From the NCBI GenBank assembly GCA_030832235.1, contig JAURJO010000110.1, positions 1-38,343 of the forward strand: a stretch of DNA of 38,343 bases, in the 5' to 3' direction. The translations under genes were made by a program, and so were the position numbers. Under the pieces are notes generated by a model. That model was given only the letters and a program-made list of their open reading frames with translations. It was not told where the DNA came from and searched no databases. Below are positions 23,567-31,775 of the stretch, piece after piece. How positions within the stretch are numbered: position 1 is the first letter of the stretch; each line of letters starts with the position of its first letter. This DNA is from Verrucomicrobiota bacterium (GTDB taxonomy: Bacteria; Verrucomicrobiota; Verrucomicrobiia; Opitutales; Opitutaceae).

Positions 23567-23947
23567 TCACGATTCCTCCGAGCGACGGGTGCGCCACGCG
23601 TCCTTAAGTCCGCGATACAGCGTCACGGCCTTCCGTTGGCGTGGTTCGCCGAACAGTACGCGCAGCGCTCTCGGTAACCGCACGGGCGAGTAGCGGTAGT
23701 CGGAGAAAACGGCGGCGATCGCGTCGATCGAGTTGCAACGGGAGAGCGCACGCACGAGGTCCCATTCCGCGGTGAGCGCGTGGCCCGTCGCAAGGAAGCG
23801 CAGGGTGTCGGCCGCGCGCAGCCGTAACGGAAAGACGCGGCTCCGGATCCTCCAGAGGACTTTTTCTTCGGAGAGTCCGGCTGAGTCGGCCAGCAGGTCG
23901 CGGATCGTGGGGCGATGCACGTCCACGCGGGAAACCGGGGCGTTCAT
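23567..23947 (-). CDS. Unknown 126-residue protein coupled to a PAS-HTH regulator
   Basis: Not recognised. The protein is basic and mostly helical, with segments RPTIRDLLADSAGLSEEKVLWRI (residues 12-34, split around D21), ADTLRFLATGHALTAEWDLVRAL and LPRALRVLFGEP. It has no signal peptide or membrane span. The ATG at 23947 overlaps the stop of the PAS-HTH gene by 4 bp (23944-23947), so both products should be made together, and a partner or modulator role for the regulator is a reasonable guess. The longer frame to 24235 is the PAS-HTH gene in another phase. The helical content and basic charge would fit nucleic-acid or protein binding, but nothing shows it. Confidence 0.7.
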   Translation of the reverse strand: MNAPVSRVDVHRPTIRDLLADSAGLSEEKVLWRIRSRVFPLRLRAADTLRFLATGHALTAEWDLVRALSRCNSIDAIAAVFSDYRYSPVRLPRALRVLFGEPRQRKAVTLYRGLKDAWRTRRSEES

Positions 23948-24582
23948 TGTCTCCGTGGAGACGCGCCCGGGAGGTTGGGGTCCTGCCTCCGGCGCTGCCG
24001 GTGAAGGGTGACGTTGATGGTGTTGGGCTCCACGCCGAGCACCTGGGCGATTTCCTTGGTCGAGTAGCCGAGCGACCGCAGATTGCCGATCATCCCGGAG
24101 CGGGAGAGCCTTTGCGTGGGTGCCGGCTGGGATTGTTGCTCCTGCAGCAGTGTCCCCGCCAGGCGCGAGATGAATTCTTCCTCCGGGCGCACCCCGGAAT
24201 CGGCCGGAACGGTGAGGCCGATGTAATACAGGCACGGCAGGTCGGTTTTGGGACGGATCCGAGCAGCCCAGACTCGCGCGAGAAACTTCTTTCCCGCCTT
24301 GGTCACGTTCTCGAGCTCACCGCACCATCCCGTCGGCGCCGCGGAGATCGCTCGGCGAATTTCGCGGAGTTGCCCTTCTGGAAAATCCCGCCGAACCAGC
24401 AGGCGTGGCGTCAGGCTGAGCACTTCCCGCTCCTCCCAGCCGTAAACCCGCGTGAAGGCTTGGTTCACGTAGACAAGCGTGTTGTCCCGGTTGGCAACGG
24501 TTGCCGAATACGGAAACTCCTCCAGGATCTTTCCCAGCCGAGAACCGCGGATCGCCACGTTCTGCGCACGAATTTCGGGCAT
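23944..24582 (-). CDS. PAS-domain protein with C-terminal HTH
   Basis: A 212-residue cytoplasmic regulator. Residues 18-125 form a PAS domain (FPYSATVANRDNTLVYVNQAF, split here by position, then YGWEEREVLSLTPRLL and a KKFLARVWAARI strand). Residues 168-198 form a helix-turn-helix of the LuxR/sigma-region-4 kind (LRSLGYSTKEIAQVLGVEPNTI). No receiver or kinase domain is present, so it may sense a small ligand or redox state directly through PAS and bind DNA. The ATG at 24582 is preferred over a TTG at 24597. It is coupled by ATGA to the unknown 126-residue gene. A 673-bp intergenic region lies upstream. Target genes are unknown. Confidence 0.8.
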   Translation of the reverse strand: MPEIRAQNVAIRGSRLGKILEEFPYSATVANRDNTLVYVNQAFTRVYGWEEREVLSLTPRLLVRRDFPEGQLREIRRAISAAPTGWCGELENVTKAGKKFLARVWAARIRPKTDLPCLYYIGLTVPADSGVRPEEEFISRLAGTLLQEQQSQPAPTQRLSRSGMIGNLRSLGYSTKEIAQVLGVEPNTINVTLHRQRRRQDPNLPGASPRRQ

Positions 24583-25255
24583 GTGTTCTGAAGCCAATCT
24601 CTAGCTTTTATGACTGGAAGGATAGGATTCTTACATTGACTTTCATCGGTCGTCCGAGGGGGGAAGGGGTTTCCGGTGATGTCACGCCGGGCAAGGGGCG
24701 TTGCTCCGAATGGAGTTTTGCGACGGTCGCAGGGAGGTGGTTTTTGAATTCGGAGCGGGCAGCACAATTCGGGGCGATTTGCCTCATCGAGGCCACGGGT
24801 GCTCCGGCGTACTCAACAGAGGTTCGACGCGAAGGGTTCCGGAAAGTTTCCGGGCGGCGGGCAGCGACGGATGAACCCGGGATCGTATCGGTTCCTGATG
24901 ATCGTTCAAGGTCCCTTGGTCTGGAATCGCGTGAGGTCGGTCGCGGCGGCGTCACGTTTCGCCGGAGACAGGAAAACCTTCGCCCCCCGGAGCTTCGTTT
25001 CGGCGGCGAGCAAGCTTTCAGGGAGCTGGTCGCGCGGCCTGAGCATAGCTGTTGGAGCAGCGTGTCGCCGGCCTACCTCACGACCGAGGCGCCCCGCCCG
25101 CTGAGGAGCATTCGGCTGAGGTAGCTTTTTTTGGCGGAGCCGGTGACTGCGCTTGCACCGTGCTGGTGTCCGCAGGGCCGGGCGCCGCTTCGATCCGCAC
25201 GCGGGGATTGCCAAGCGCGCGGCTGCTCCTGCTACTGGCGGGCCTGTTTTCGCGC
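24583..25255. other. 673-bp intergenic region between divergent genes
   Basis: No convincing gene on either strand; the open frames here have no protein-like pattern. It is unusually long for this window and is flanked by the divergent PAS-HTH gene and purK, so it holds both promoters. The palindrome at 24839-24853 is the clearest signal. Confidence 0.5.
24839..24853. promoter_or_regulatory. Perfect palindrome, possible operator
   Basis: CCGGAAA-G-TTTCCGG has 7-bp arms around one base. It lies about 260 bp upstream of the PAS-HTH start and 400 bp upstream of purK. It is a possible binding site for the PAS-HTH protein, by position only. Confidence 0.3.
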
Positions 25256-26443
25256 ATGTCTTCCGCCGCTTCCGTAACTTCCGCCGTTCCCTCCGGCGCC
25301 AACGCGCGCCTCGGCATCATCGGGGGCGGGCAGCTTGCGCGCATGACCGCGCTTGCGGCCGCGCCTCTGGGGGTGGATGTGACGGTGATCGAGAAGGCGC
25401 CGCTTAGCCCGGGAGCACAGGTCGTGCACCGATCGGTGACGGGCGACTGGTCCGATCCCTTGGTGCTCGCGCGCTTCGCGCAGGGGCTGGACGTGATCAC
25501 CCTGGAGAACGAGTTCATCGACGCCGGACTCCTGCGCGGACTCGAGGAGACGGGGGTGCCGGTTTTCCCGACGTGGGGCACGATGTCGCTCACGCAGGAC
25601 AAGCTCATCCAGAAGCGCACGCTGGCGTCCGCCGGACTGCCGGTGCCGGATTTCCGCGAAGTCGCATCTCCGGCTGATATCGTCGTCGCGGGCGCCGAGT
25701 TCGGGTGGCCGCTGGTGCTCAAAGCCCGGCGCAACGGATACGACGGCAAAGGCAATTTCACCCTTCGTTCGGCGGCCGATGTCCCCGCGGGCTGGGAGAA
25801 GCTCGGCGGCGGGCGCGTCGCGCTCTACGTCGAGGCGTTCTGGCCGTTCCAGTCGGAATTGGCCGCGATCGTGACACGCGGACGCAACGGTGAGTCGGTC
25901 ACTTATCCGGTGGTGGAAACGATCCAGCGCGACCACATCTGTCACGAGGTGCTCGCGCCCGCGCCGGTTGCGGCGTCGATCGCCGCGCGGGCGGCCGATG
26001 TAGCGGGACGCGCGGTCGCGGCGGTGGGCGCCGTGGGGAGCTTCGGTGTCGAGATGTTCCTTTCGGCCGACGGCCGCCTCGCGGTGAACGAGCTTGCGCC
26101 GCGGGTGCACAACTCCGGCCACTACACGATCGAGGGCTGCGTGTGCTCCCAGTTCGAGAACCACGTGCGCGCCGTGCTCGGCTGGCCGCTGGGTCGGCCG
26201 GACCTCGTCGCGCCGGCGGTCGTGATGGTCAACCTGCTCGGCACGCGTTCGGGCACCGGACGCGCGGAAGGCCTCGCGGCGGCCCTCGCGGTCGAGGATG
26301 CCCACGTGCACCTTTACGGCAAGGCGACCGCGGGCGCCGGGCGCAAACTCGGCCACGTCACGGCCCGGGGCCGTGACCTCGCAGAGGCGCGCGAGCGCGC
26401 GCGGCGCGCGGCGGCCGCCATCACCTTCGGAGATTCCTTATGA
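25256..26443 (+). CDS. purK: 5-(carboxyamino)imidazole ribonucleotide synthase
   Basis: A 395-residue ATP-grasp enzyme that carboxylates AIR with bicarbonate and ATP to give N5-CAIR in purine synthesis. The N-terminal [11 protein letters not shown] (20-30) is the PurK signature. [21 protein letters not shown] marks the start of the ATP-grasp domain, [18 protein letters not shown] carries the ATP-binding loop, and [28 protein letters not shown] the metal and substrate site. The ATG at 25256 gives the normal length; the frame runs upstream to 25052 but the extra residues are not PurK-like. The stop overlaps the purE start by 4 bp (26440-26443). Confidence 0.96.
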   Translation: MSSAASVTSAVPSGANARLGIIGGGQLARMTALAAAPLGVDVTVIEKAPLSPGAQVVHRSVTGDWSDPLVLARFAQGLDVITLENEFIDAGLLRGLEETGVPVFPTWGTMSLTQDKLIQKRTLASAGLPVPDFREVASPADIVVAGAEFGWPLVLKARRNGYDGKGNFTLRSAADVPAGWEKLGGGRVALYVEAFWPFQSELAAIVTRGRNGESVTYPVVETIQRDHICHEVLAPAPVAASIAARAADVAGRAVAAVGAVGSFGVEMFLSADGRLAVNELAPRVHNSGHYTIEGCVCSQFENHVRAVLGWPLGRPDLVAPAVVMVNLLGTRSGTGRAEGLAAALAVEDAHVHLYGKATAGAGRKLGHVTARGRDLAEARERARRAAAAITFGDSL

Positions 26444-26955
26444 AAAAGAACCCGCGTCCCCTCGTCGGCATCATCATGGGCAGCGACTCGGACTGGCCCA
26501 CCATGGAGGCCGCCTGGCAGGTCTGCACCGAGTTCGGCGTGCCCTGCGAGACGCGCGTGGTCTCGGCTCACCGCACGCCCGACGACATGTTCGAGTACGC
26601 CAAGACAGCCCAGCGGCGCGGGCTGCGGGTGATCATCGCCGGGGCGGGCGGCGCCGCGCACCTGCCCGGCATGGTCGCCAGCCAGACCACGTTGCCGGTG
26701 GTTGGCGTGCCGGTGGAGAGCAAGAGCCTCAAGGGTCTCGATTCGCTGCTTTCGATCGTGCAGATGCCCGGCGGCATCCCCGTCGCCACGGTCGCCATCG
26801 GCGGCGGGCGCAACGCCGGCTTGCTCGCCGTCTCGATCCTGGCGCTGGGCGATGCACGGTTGACCGCCCGTCTCGCGGCCTTCCGCCGGAAGCTCGCGGC
26901 CGAGTCGCGCGCGCGCGGGCGGAAGCTCCAGGGCCGCGTGGCGGGCGTGGTTTGA
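26440..26955 (+). CDS. purE: N5-carboxyaminoimidazole ribonucleotide mutase
   Basis: A 171-residue class I PurE. It moves the carboxyl group of N5-CAIR to C4 to give CAIR, the reaction after PurK. Key motifs are MGSDSDWP (13-20), SAHRTPD (42-48, with the catalytic histidine) and [16 protein letters not shown] Shine-Dalgarno-like GGAG lies 9-12 bases before the ATG. Four-base overlap with purK gives coupled synthesis of a two-enzyme route, the common bacterial arrangement, in the order K then E. Confidence 0.96.
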   Translation: MKKNPRPLVGIIMGSDSDWPTMEAAWQVCTEFGVPCETRVVSAHRTPDDMFEYAKTAQRRGLRVIIAGAGGAAHLPGMVASQTTLPVVGVPVESKSLKGLDSLLSIVQMPGGIPVATVAIGGGRNAGLLAVSILALGDARLTARLAAFRRKLAAESRARGRKLQGRVAGVV

Positions 26956-27001
26956 ACGGCCGACCGGCCGCATCTTTCCTTCCCGGCGAGCGTCTGGCCC
27001 G

Positions 27002-27568
27002 ATGGACGCAATCCCTCGCATGGATGAAACCGCGACGAAAGACTTGGTCGACCTGGTGCGCCGCGCGCAGCGCGGCGACGAGTCGGCTTTGCACGAGCTC
27101 ATCGTCGCCTACCAGAACCGGGTGGCGGGGTTCGTGTTCGCGATCACCAACCGTCGTGACCAGGTGGAGGACCTTTCCCAGCAGGTTTTCATCAAGATGG
27201 TGCGGGCCATCGGTGGTCTGCAGGCGCCTTCCCAGTTTGAGTCGTGGCTGTTCCGACTCGCGCGCAACACCTGCATCGACCAGCTGCGCCGGCAGAAGCT
27301 GCGCCGCATCTTCCTGCCCTTCGCGGAGGAGCACGAGAACATCGCCGAGCCGGCCGGGGCGGTGGACACCGAGGAGCTGGACGCGTTGCGGCATGCGCTC
27401 GCCCAGCTCCGGCCGCAGGACCGCGCATTGCTCGCCCTCGTGCAGGAAGGGCGGAGCCACGCCGAGATCGCCGTGGTCCTCGCGACCAGCGTGGCGGCAG
27501 TGAAGGCTCGCCTGCACCGGGCGCGGGAACATCTTCGTGAGCACTACCAATCCAATCATGAACCCTGA
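27002..27568 (+). CDS. ECF-type RNA polymerase sigma factor
   Basis: A 188-residue sigma-70-family protein with only regions 2 and 4, as in ECF factors. Region 2 (about 25-100) includes DQVEDLSQQVFIKMVRAI and FESWLFRLARNTCIDQLRR, the -10 recognition and core-binding segments. Region 4 (about 125-180) includes LRPQDRALLALVQEGRSHAEIA and a VAAVKARLHRAREHLRE recognition helix for the -35 box. The ATG at 27002 or the one at 27020 (MDETATK) could be the start. It overlaps the next gene, for a membrane protein, by 11 bp, a typical sigma/anti-sigma layout. The signal it answers is unknown. Confidence 0.93.
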   Translation: MDAIPRMDETATKDLVDLVRRAQRGDESALHELIVAYQNRVAGFVFAITNRRDQVEDLSQQVFIKMVRAIGGLQAPSQFESWLFRLARNTCIDQLRRQKLRRIFLPFAEEHENIAEPAGAVDTEELDALRHALAQLRPQDRALLALVQEGRSHAEIAVVLATSVAAVKARLHRAREHLREHYQSNHEP

Positions 27569-27929
27569 GGAAAAAGCCTGGGACGATCTGCGGGCCGCCG
27601 CTTCCTCTCGGCTCCGGCCGGGCTTCGCCCGCGGCGTCCTGCGGGCGGCCCGCGGGCCGGGCGCGGGCGCGTGGGTCGCGCTGCGGAGTTCCGCCGCGGC
27701 CTGCCTGCGGCCCGGTTTCGCCGCGCGGGTCGTGCGCGCCGCGCGCGCCGCCGCGGCCGGGCCGTCCTACGCCAGCCAGCTGGCCTTGAGCGCCGTCACC
27801 GCCGCCCTGTGCCTCGCGGCAGTGCTGCTCCTGCATCAGCGCAACCAGCGGCTGGCCGACGAACGCAACCTCGCCGAGTGGCGCGCCATCGTGGCGTTCG
27901 CCCAGGAGATCGACGTGCACGGACGATGA
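27558..27929 (+). CDS. Small membrane protein with duplicated motif, putative anti-sigma factor
   Basis: A 123-residue protein with one membrane span (about 76-93, LALSAVTAALCLAAVLLL). The cytoplasmic part carries a tandem duplication: residues 8-38 and 39-69 align over 31 positions, each with W, LR, LRPGFA and VxRAAR-type residues. The layout, a short cytosolic domain, one span and a small external tail, and its 11-bp overlap with the sigma gene fit an anti-sigma factor, although no zinc-binding HxxxCxxC is present. The stop overlaps the next gene by 4 bp (ATGA, 27926-27929). The anti-sigma role is inferred from context. Confidence 0.75.
   Translation: MNPEEKAWDDLRAAASSRLRPGFARGVLRAARGPGAGAWVALRSSAAACLRPGFAARVVRAARAAAAGPSYASQLALSAVTAALCLAAVLLLHQRNQRLADERNLAEWRAIVAFAQEIDVHGR
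27579..27764 (+). repeat. Tandem 93-bp in-frame duplication
   Basis: Bases 27579-27671 and 27672-27764 encode the two 31-residue copies in the putative anti-sigma protein. The copies differ at many third positions, so the duplication is old and held by selection on the protein. Confidence 0.65.
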
Positions 27930-28561
27930 GCCAGCGTGTGTTCGTCGCTCTGCTCACCGTCGGCGTGTTCGCCGCCGGCTACGGCGCCCGGCTCCTCACC
28001 GAGCCTTCGCAGCCGGTGCCGCCGGCCCCGCCGTCCCTCGCGCGGGAATTCGCGCCCGCGGTGACGACGGGTAGCGGCGGTGAGCAGCGCCAGCGGCAAC
28101 TCGATCGCGCGCGGCTCGTGGCGGAGATCCAAAAGCTCCGCCCGCAGATCGAGGCCTACAGCGCCCAGATGCAGGAGATCGACACCGAGTTCGACCGCGA
28201 ATTTCTCCGACTCCTGCGCGAGGACCAGCGAGAGCGTTACAGCGCCAGCCAGCGCAAGGTCGCCGAGCGCGACGCCAAGCGCGCCGGTTCGCGCGAGCCG
28301 CTCTCCGACGAGGAGATCTTCCGCGAGCAGGACCGCTCGATGACTTGGGTCTACTGGAAGGTAACCGTCACCCCGCGTCTCGAGATGCTCACCCGCGCCT
28401 GCCAGCTCGACGCCGTCCAGCAGAACGACACCCGCGCACTGCTGGTCCTTCGCCGCTCCAAGTTCATGGCGCTCTTCGACTCGACCCCGCACCTCGGCAT
28501 CCGCCTGAGCGGGCTGGCGCCGTTGATCGAGCGCGTGGCGACGCCTCCCGCTGCGCGCTGA
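27926..28561 (+). CDS. Membrane-anchored helical protein, CpxP/Spy-like
   Basis: A 211-residue protein with an N-terminal anchor or signal (MSQRVFVALLTVGVFAAGYGA) and a proline-rich spacer. From about residue 53 it is strongly helical and charged, with RLVAEIQKLRPQIEAYSAQMQ and EFLRLLREDQRERYSASQRK. The last resembles the LTxxQ segments of periplasmic CpxP/Spy/metal-sensor proteins, but the match is loose. It is coupled by ATGA to the putative anti-sigma gene and so belongs to the sigma operon. A role as a periplasmic sensor or effector is an inference. Confidence 0.7.
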   Translation: MSQRVFVALLTVGVFAAGYGARLLTEPSQPVPPAPPSLAREFAPAVTTGSGGEQRQRQLDRARLVAEIQKLRPQIEAYSAQMQEIDTEFDREFLRLLREDQRERYSASQRKVAERDAKRAGSREPLSDEEIFREQDRSMTWVYWKVTVTPRLEMLTRACQLDAVQQNDTRALLVLRRSKFMALFDSTPHLGIRLSGLAPLIERVATPPAAR

Positions 28562-28615
28562 CGTCGCCGTGGTTTTTGGGTGGAGCCGTGCGCGGCCCCC
28601 CGCACAGTGCCGGGC

Positions 28616-30037
28616 ATGCCGAAGTCGCCGCTCGCCGGTCTGAATGTCCTGCTGCTGGAGGACGACACGCTGCTGCGGCGGCGCCTCACCGGTTTCCTCG
28701 AGGCGGAGAAAGCGGAGGTCACCGCCGTCAACACGGTCGCGGCCGCGCGCCGCGCGCTCGAGGACCTGCCTTTCGAGGCGGCGTTGATCGATGTGAACCT
28801 GCCTGACGGCCGCGGCACGGACCTCCTGCGGGACAAGGCTTTCCCTCCGACAACCACGGTGATCGTGATGACCGCCGAGGGTGGGGTGGCGGGCGCGATC
28901 GAGGCGGTGCGGGCCGGGGCGGCCGACTATCTCGTGAAGCCCTTCGACCCGGAGGACTTCGCCGTGCGGTTCGCCCAGGCGCGCCGGCAACGGCAGGATC
29001 GTCGGGCCGACGAGCACCGCCGGGGGCAGGAGAGTGAACTCGTTTTCGGTCCCAGCCTCGCGGGGGTGAGGGAGCAGCTGACGCGGATCACGACCGCGGA
29101 CCGACGCCTGGGCGAAAACCTGCCGCCCGTGCTGATCGAGGGGGAGACGGGGACGGGCAAGACCGCGTTCGCGCGTTGGATCCATCGCAACGGCCCGCGC
29201 GCGGACCAACCCTTGGTCGAGTTGAATTGTTCCGCGCTGCCGGAGTCGCTCGCTGAAGCGGAGTTGTTCGGTCACGAGCGCGGCGCATTCACCGACGCCA
29301 AGGCCGGCCGGATCGGCCTGATGGAGGCGGCCGACGGCGGCACGCTGTTCCTCGACGAACTGCCCAGCCTTGCGCTTGGTTTGCAGGCCAAGCTGCTGAC
29401 CGCGATCGAGGATCGGAAATTGCGCCGCGTCGGAGCCTCGCGCCCGTTGCCTGTCGACGTCCGGATCATCGCCGCGACGAACGCCGATCTCACGGCGCTG
29501 GCCGCCGCCGGGAGTTTTCGCGCCGACCTGATGCATCGGCTCGACTTATTTCGCGTGCGGCTGCCTCCGTTGCGGGAACGCGGCGAGGACATCATCACCC
29601 TGGCCGAGGAGTTGCTCGCGCGCGTTTGCCGTCGCTACGGGCAAAAGCAGCCGGCGATCCCCGCCGCCGGGCGCCGGCGGCTGATGGCCCACCGCTGGCC
29701 GGGAAATGTCCGCGAACTCGCCCACGAAATCGAGCGGGCCGTCGTGCTGGGCGGCGAGGATGCCCTCGCCTTTGCGCACCTCGCGGCTGCGCCGGTCGCG
29801 GGAAGCGTCGCTCGGGATGGCGGTATTTTGCGCCAAGACTTCGTTTTTCCGGAATCGGGTTTCTCTCTGGAAGCCGCGATCGACGAGATGGTCATGCGTG
29901 CCCTGCGGCAGGCGAATGAGAATGTTTCCGCGGCGGCGCGGCTGCTCGGCGTCTCGCGCGATGTGGTGCGCTATCGCTTGAAAACGGTCAGGCCGGAGAA
30001 CGGTTCTGGGGAAAATTCCCCGACGGATGGGAGTTGA
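28616..30037 (+). CDS. Sigma-54-dependent response regulator (NtrC family)
   Basis: A 473-residue activator with three domains. The receiver (9-115) has acidic residues E15, D16 and D17, phospho-acceptor D59 and K108. The AAA+ domain (about 145-375) has Walker A GETGTGKT (175-182), Walker B LFLDE (244-248), the arginine-finger stretch FRADLMHRLD and WPGNVRELAHEIERAV. The loop that contacts sigma-54 reads GAFTDA (223-228) in place of GAFTGA. The Fis-type HTH is at the C-terminus (NVSAAARLLGVSRDVVRYRLK, split at the turn). The ATG at 28616 is chosen for a normal receiver start. A histidine kinase gene two genes downstream (31776) is the likely partner. Confidence 0.94.
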   Translation: MPKSPLAGLNVLLLEDDTLLRRRLTGFLEAEKAEVTAVNTVAAARRALEDLPFEAALIDVNLPDGRGTDLLRDKAFPPTTTVIVMTAEGGVAGAIEAVRAGAADYLVKPFDPEDFAVRFAQARRQRQDRRADEHRRGQESELVFGPSLAGVREQLTRITTADRRLGENLPPVLIEGETGTGKTAFARWIHRNGPRADQPLVELNCSALPESLAEAELFGHERGAFTDAKAGRIGLMEAADGGTLFLDELPSLALGLQAKLLTAIEDRKLRRVGASRPLPVDVRIIAATNADLTALAAAGSFRADLMHRLDLFRVRLPPLRERGEDIITLAEELLARVCRRYGQKQPAIPAAGRRRLMAHRWPGNVRELAHEIERAVVLGGEDALAFAHLAAAPVAGSVARDGGILRQDFVFPESGFSLEAAIDEMVMRALRQANENVSAAARLLGVSRDVVRYRLKTVRPENGSGENSPTDGS

Positions 30038-30112
30038 TGGGATTGCCTACCCGAAACCGAGAATATCGTAGATCGGTAAGAAAAACTGTAAGGTAATGAT
30101 GGGTATTGGTTT

Positions 30113-30496
30113 ATGTCGTTTCTTCCTTCTTGGCATGCGAGCTGCAAGAGGTGGGGCGTGTTCAGGACTTCGCCCAACCTAGTCTGCGTAATCGGGATCG
30201 CCATCGGCGGCGCCTCGTTCGCTTTCGGCGCAGCGGCCCCCGCGGCCGATTCGGCCGCCAAGGCTCCGGCTGAATTGCAGAAGCTGGTCGAACAATCGAA
30301 CCAGCAGCGCGATCGCATGATCGCGGAGCACGATGCTCTCGCGCGTCAGCTGAAGGATGCGAGCGAGGACAAGCGGCGGGAGATTTACGAGAAGATGAGC
30401 GAGCAGAAGAAGGCTTTCGAGGCCGCCCAGAGTGCGCTGCACAAGCGGATCCGCGATGAGCAGCGCGCGCAGCGTTCCCAGCAGCGTCCGCGGTGA
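30113..30496 (+). CDS. Small secreted coiled-coil protein
   Basis: A 127-residue protein. A hydrophobic segment (NLVCVIGIAIGGASFAFGAAAPA, broken at G28) ends in AxA and suggests secretion. The mature part (from about residue 46) is almost entirely charged helix, with LQKLVEQSNQQRDRMIAEHD and KRREIYEKMSEQKKAFEAAQ, and so is a coiled coil. The first ATG is at 30113. A GTG at 30158 gives a shorter signal peptide and would follow directly after a sigma-54-like promoter match (30130-30146); both starts are possible. It is followed by a strong terminator, so it is probably a single-gene transcript and may be a target of the adjacent sigma-54 activator. Confidence 0.7.
   Translation: MSFLPSWHASCKRWGVFRTSPNLVCVIGIAIGGASFAFGAAAPAADSAAKAPAELQKLVEQSNQQRDRMIAEHDALARQLKDASEDKRREIYEKMSEQKKAFEAAQSALHKRIRDEQRAQRSQQRPR
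30130..30146 (+). promoter_or_regulatory. Sigma-54-type -24/-12 promoter match
   Basis: TTGGCATGCGAGCTGCA keeps the invariant GG and GC at the exact 12-base separation. Against TGGCAC-N5-TTGC it differs in the last base of the -24 box and the first base of the -12 box. Predicted start of transcription is about 30157. It lies about 93 bp past the sigma-54 activator gene. Confidence 0.45.
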
Positions 30497-30525
30497 TTTT
30501 TTAGTTTAGCGTAATATCAGTCACA

Positions 30526-30562
30526 GGGGGCGGTCGCCGGCGCGACCGCCCCCATGTTTTTC
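30526..30562 (+). terminator. Rho-independent terminator
   Basis: A 12-bp perfect GC-rich stem (30526-30537 with 30542-30553) with a CGGC loop is followed by ATGTTTTT. It ends the small coiled-coil gene. The ATG inside the tail begins an open frame but is a poor start for the next gene. Confidence 0.9.
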
Positions 30563-30634
30563 CGACCTTTCGTATCGCGTGAACATGGCTTGTCCGAGGG
30601 GCGCCTGCCGCGCAGCCTTCGGGATCCAATCGCC

Positions 30635-31759
30635 TTGAGACTTCCCCTCGGAGCCGCGTTTCCCCTTCTCCTCGCGTCCACCTTGTGCGCGGGAAGGGCG
30701 TCCTCGCCTGCCGTTTCGATTCCGGCCCTGCCCGCGTGGAGCACGTTCGCGTCCGTCGAGTCGGTCTTCGGCTATAAGGACAACCTGCTCCTGAGCTCGG
30801 CTGGCGAGGAGCGGAGCGCGTTGGCGCGGGGAACCGCGGAGATCCTGCTGATGCGCACCCCGACCCAGGCGTTGGAGTACTCCGCTTTCGCGCAAGCCGA
30901 GGGCACCCGGTTCCTTCAGGGCGAGACGGTTCGTAACGAGGCGCGTTTCTGGTTCCGGCAGGAACTCGGTTGGCGTCCGGGACCGCAGTGGGAGCTGCAC
31001 CTCCCGGTCACCGGGTATTTCGATGACAAGGTGTTCGATCAGTCCGACACGGAGGTCGAGCGTCTCACCGCGGTGCTGCGGGTCCTCGGGGCGGTGGCGG
31101 GTCCCACCCTTCGCTGGGATTTTCATCGCATCGCGTGGCTGGAGGTGAGTGCCGCGGCGCAGCGCGACGTGTACGCCGACGGCAGCAACGACGGTTGGAC
31201 GCGCCATGGCGGCTTGCGCCTCAACGTTTCGCTTTCTCGTGGTTGGGAAGCCGGGGCCGGGGTGAACTCGCGCCGGCGGGCATTTGATTCGCGCGAACAA
31301 TACTCTGCCTCCGGGCGCATCCTGCCGGGATCCTCCCTGCGTTCCCGGGAAGAGGAGTATGAAATCAGGATGGCGCGAAAGTGGGGAACGGCGGAATCGT
31401 GGAAGTGCGGGCTCCGATGCGCATTCCTCGATTATCGCGACAACGGCTCAGGCTACTTCGACCGTCGTGAAGGGCAGGCCGAGCCCGAGCTCGAGTGGAG
31501 GCCCGCGGGTTGGCGCCTGCTGCTGCGCGCGGCCGCCCGGCGCGTGGAATTCGGGACCCAGACCGTCGGTATCGGACTCAATCCCGCGCCGCGCATCCGC
31601 GACGAGTACGAAGCCGAGGTTCGGGTGGAGCGGAAATTTTCCGAGAAATGGAGCCTGGTCGGCGGGTTCCGCTGGGAGCGCGCGCGGTCCAACGAGCGCG
31701 TCGCGTCCTACGAGGTGAACGAAGGCTTGCTAGGCGCGCGTTGGAGTTGGGAGAGATAG
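30635..31759 (+). CDS. Outer-membrane beta-barrel protein of unknown function
   Basis: About 374 residues from a TTG at 30635, which gives a clean signal peptide (MRLPLGAAFPLLLASTLCAG). The frame is open from an ATG at 30554, but that codon sits in the tail of the preceding terminator, which argues against it. The mature protein alternates polar and aromatic residues in strand-like runs such as NEARFWFRQELGWRPGPQWELHL, DYRDNGSGYFDRR and KWSLVGGFRWERARS, and ends GLLGARWSWER. This is the look of an outer-membrane barrel, though no family was recognised. It lies 16 bp before the histidine kinase gene and is probably in one operon with it, and so could be part of the signal input or an output. 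Confidence 0.75.
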   Translation: MRLPLGAAFPLLLASTLCAGRASSPAVSIPALPAWSTFASVESVFGYKDNLLLSSAGEERSALARGTAEILLMRTPTQALEYSAFAQAEGTRFLQGETVRNEARFWFRQELGWRPGPQWELHLPVTGYFDDKVFDQSDTEVERLTAVLRVLGAVAGPTLRWDFHRIAWLEVSAAAQRDVYADGSNDGWTRHGGLRLNVSLSRGWEAGAGVNSRRRAFDSREQYSASGRILPGSSLRSREEEYEIRMARKWGTAESWKCGLRCAFLDYRDNGSGYFDRREGQAEPELEWRPAGWRLLLRAAARRVEFGTQTVGIGLNPAPRIRDEYEAEVRVERKFSEKWSLVGGFRWERARSNERVASYEVNEGLLGARWSWER

Positions 31760-31775
31760 CGGTGCTGCCGCCGCG

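Noticed and set aside
25052-25255. N-terminal extension of purK
   Set aside because: The added residues are not PurK-like, and the ATG at 25256 gives the normal family start.
30554-30634. ATG at 30554 as start of the beta-barrel gene
   Set aside because: The codon lies in the tail of a strong terminator and gives a long charged stretch before the signal peptide. The TTG at 30635 fits better, though this is not certain.
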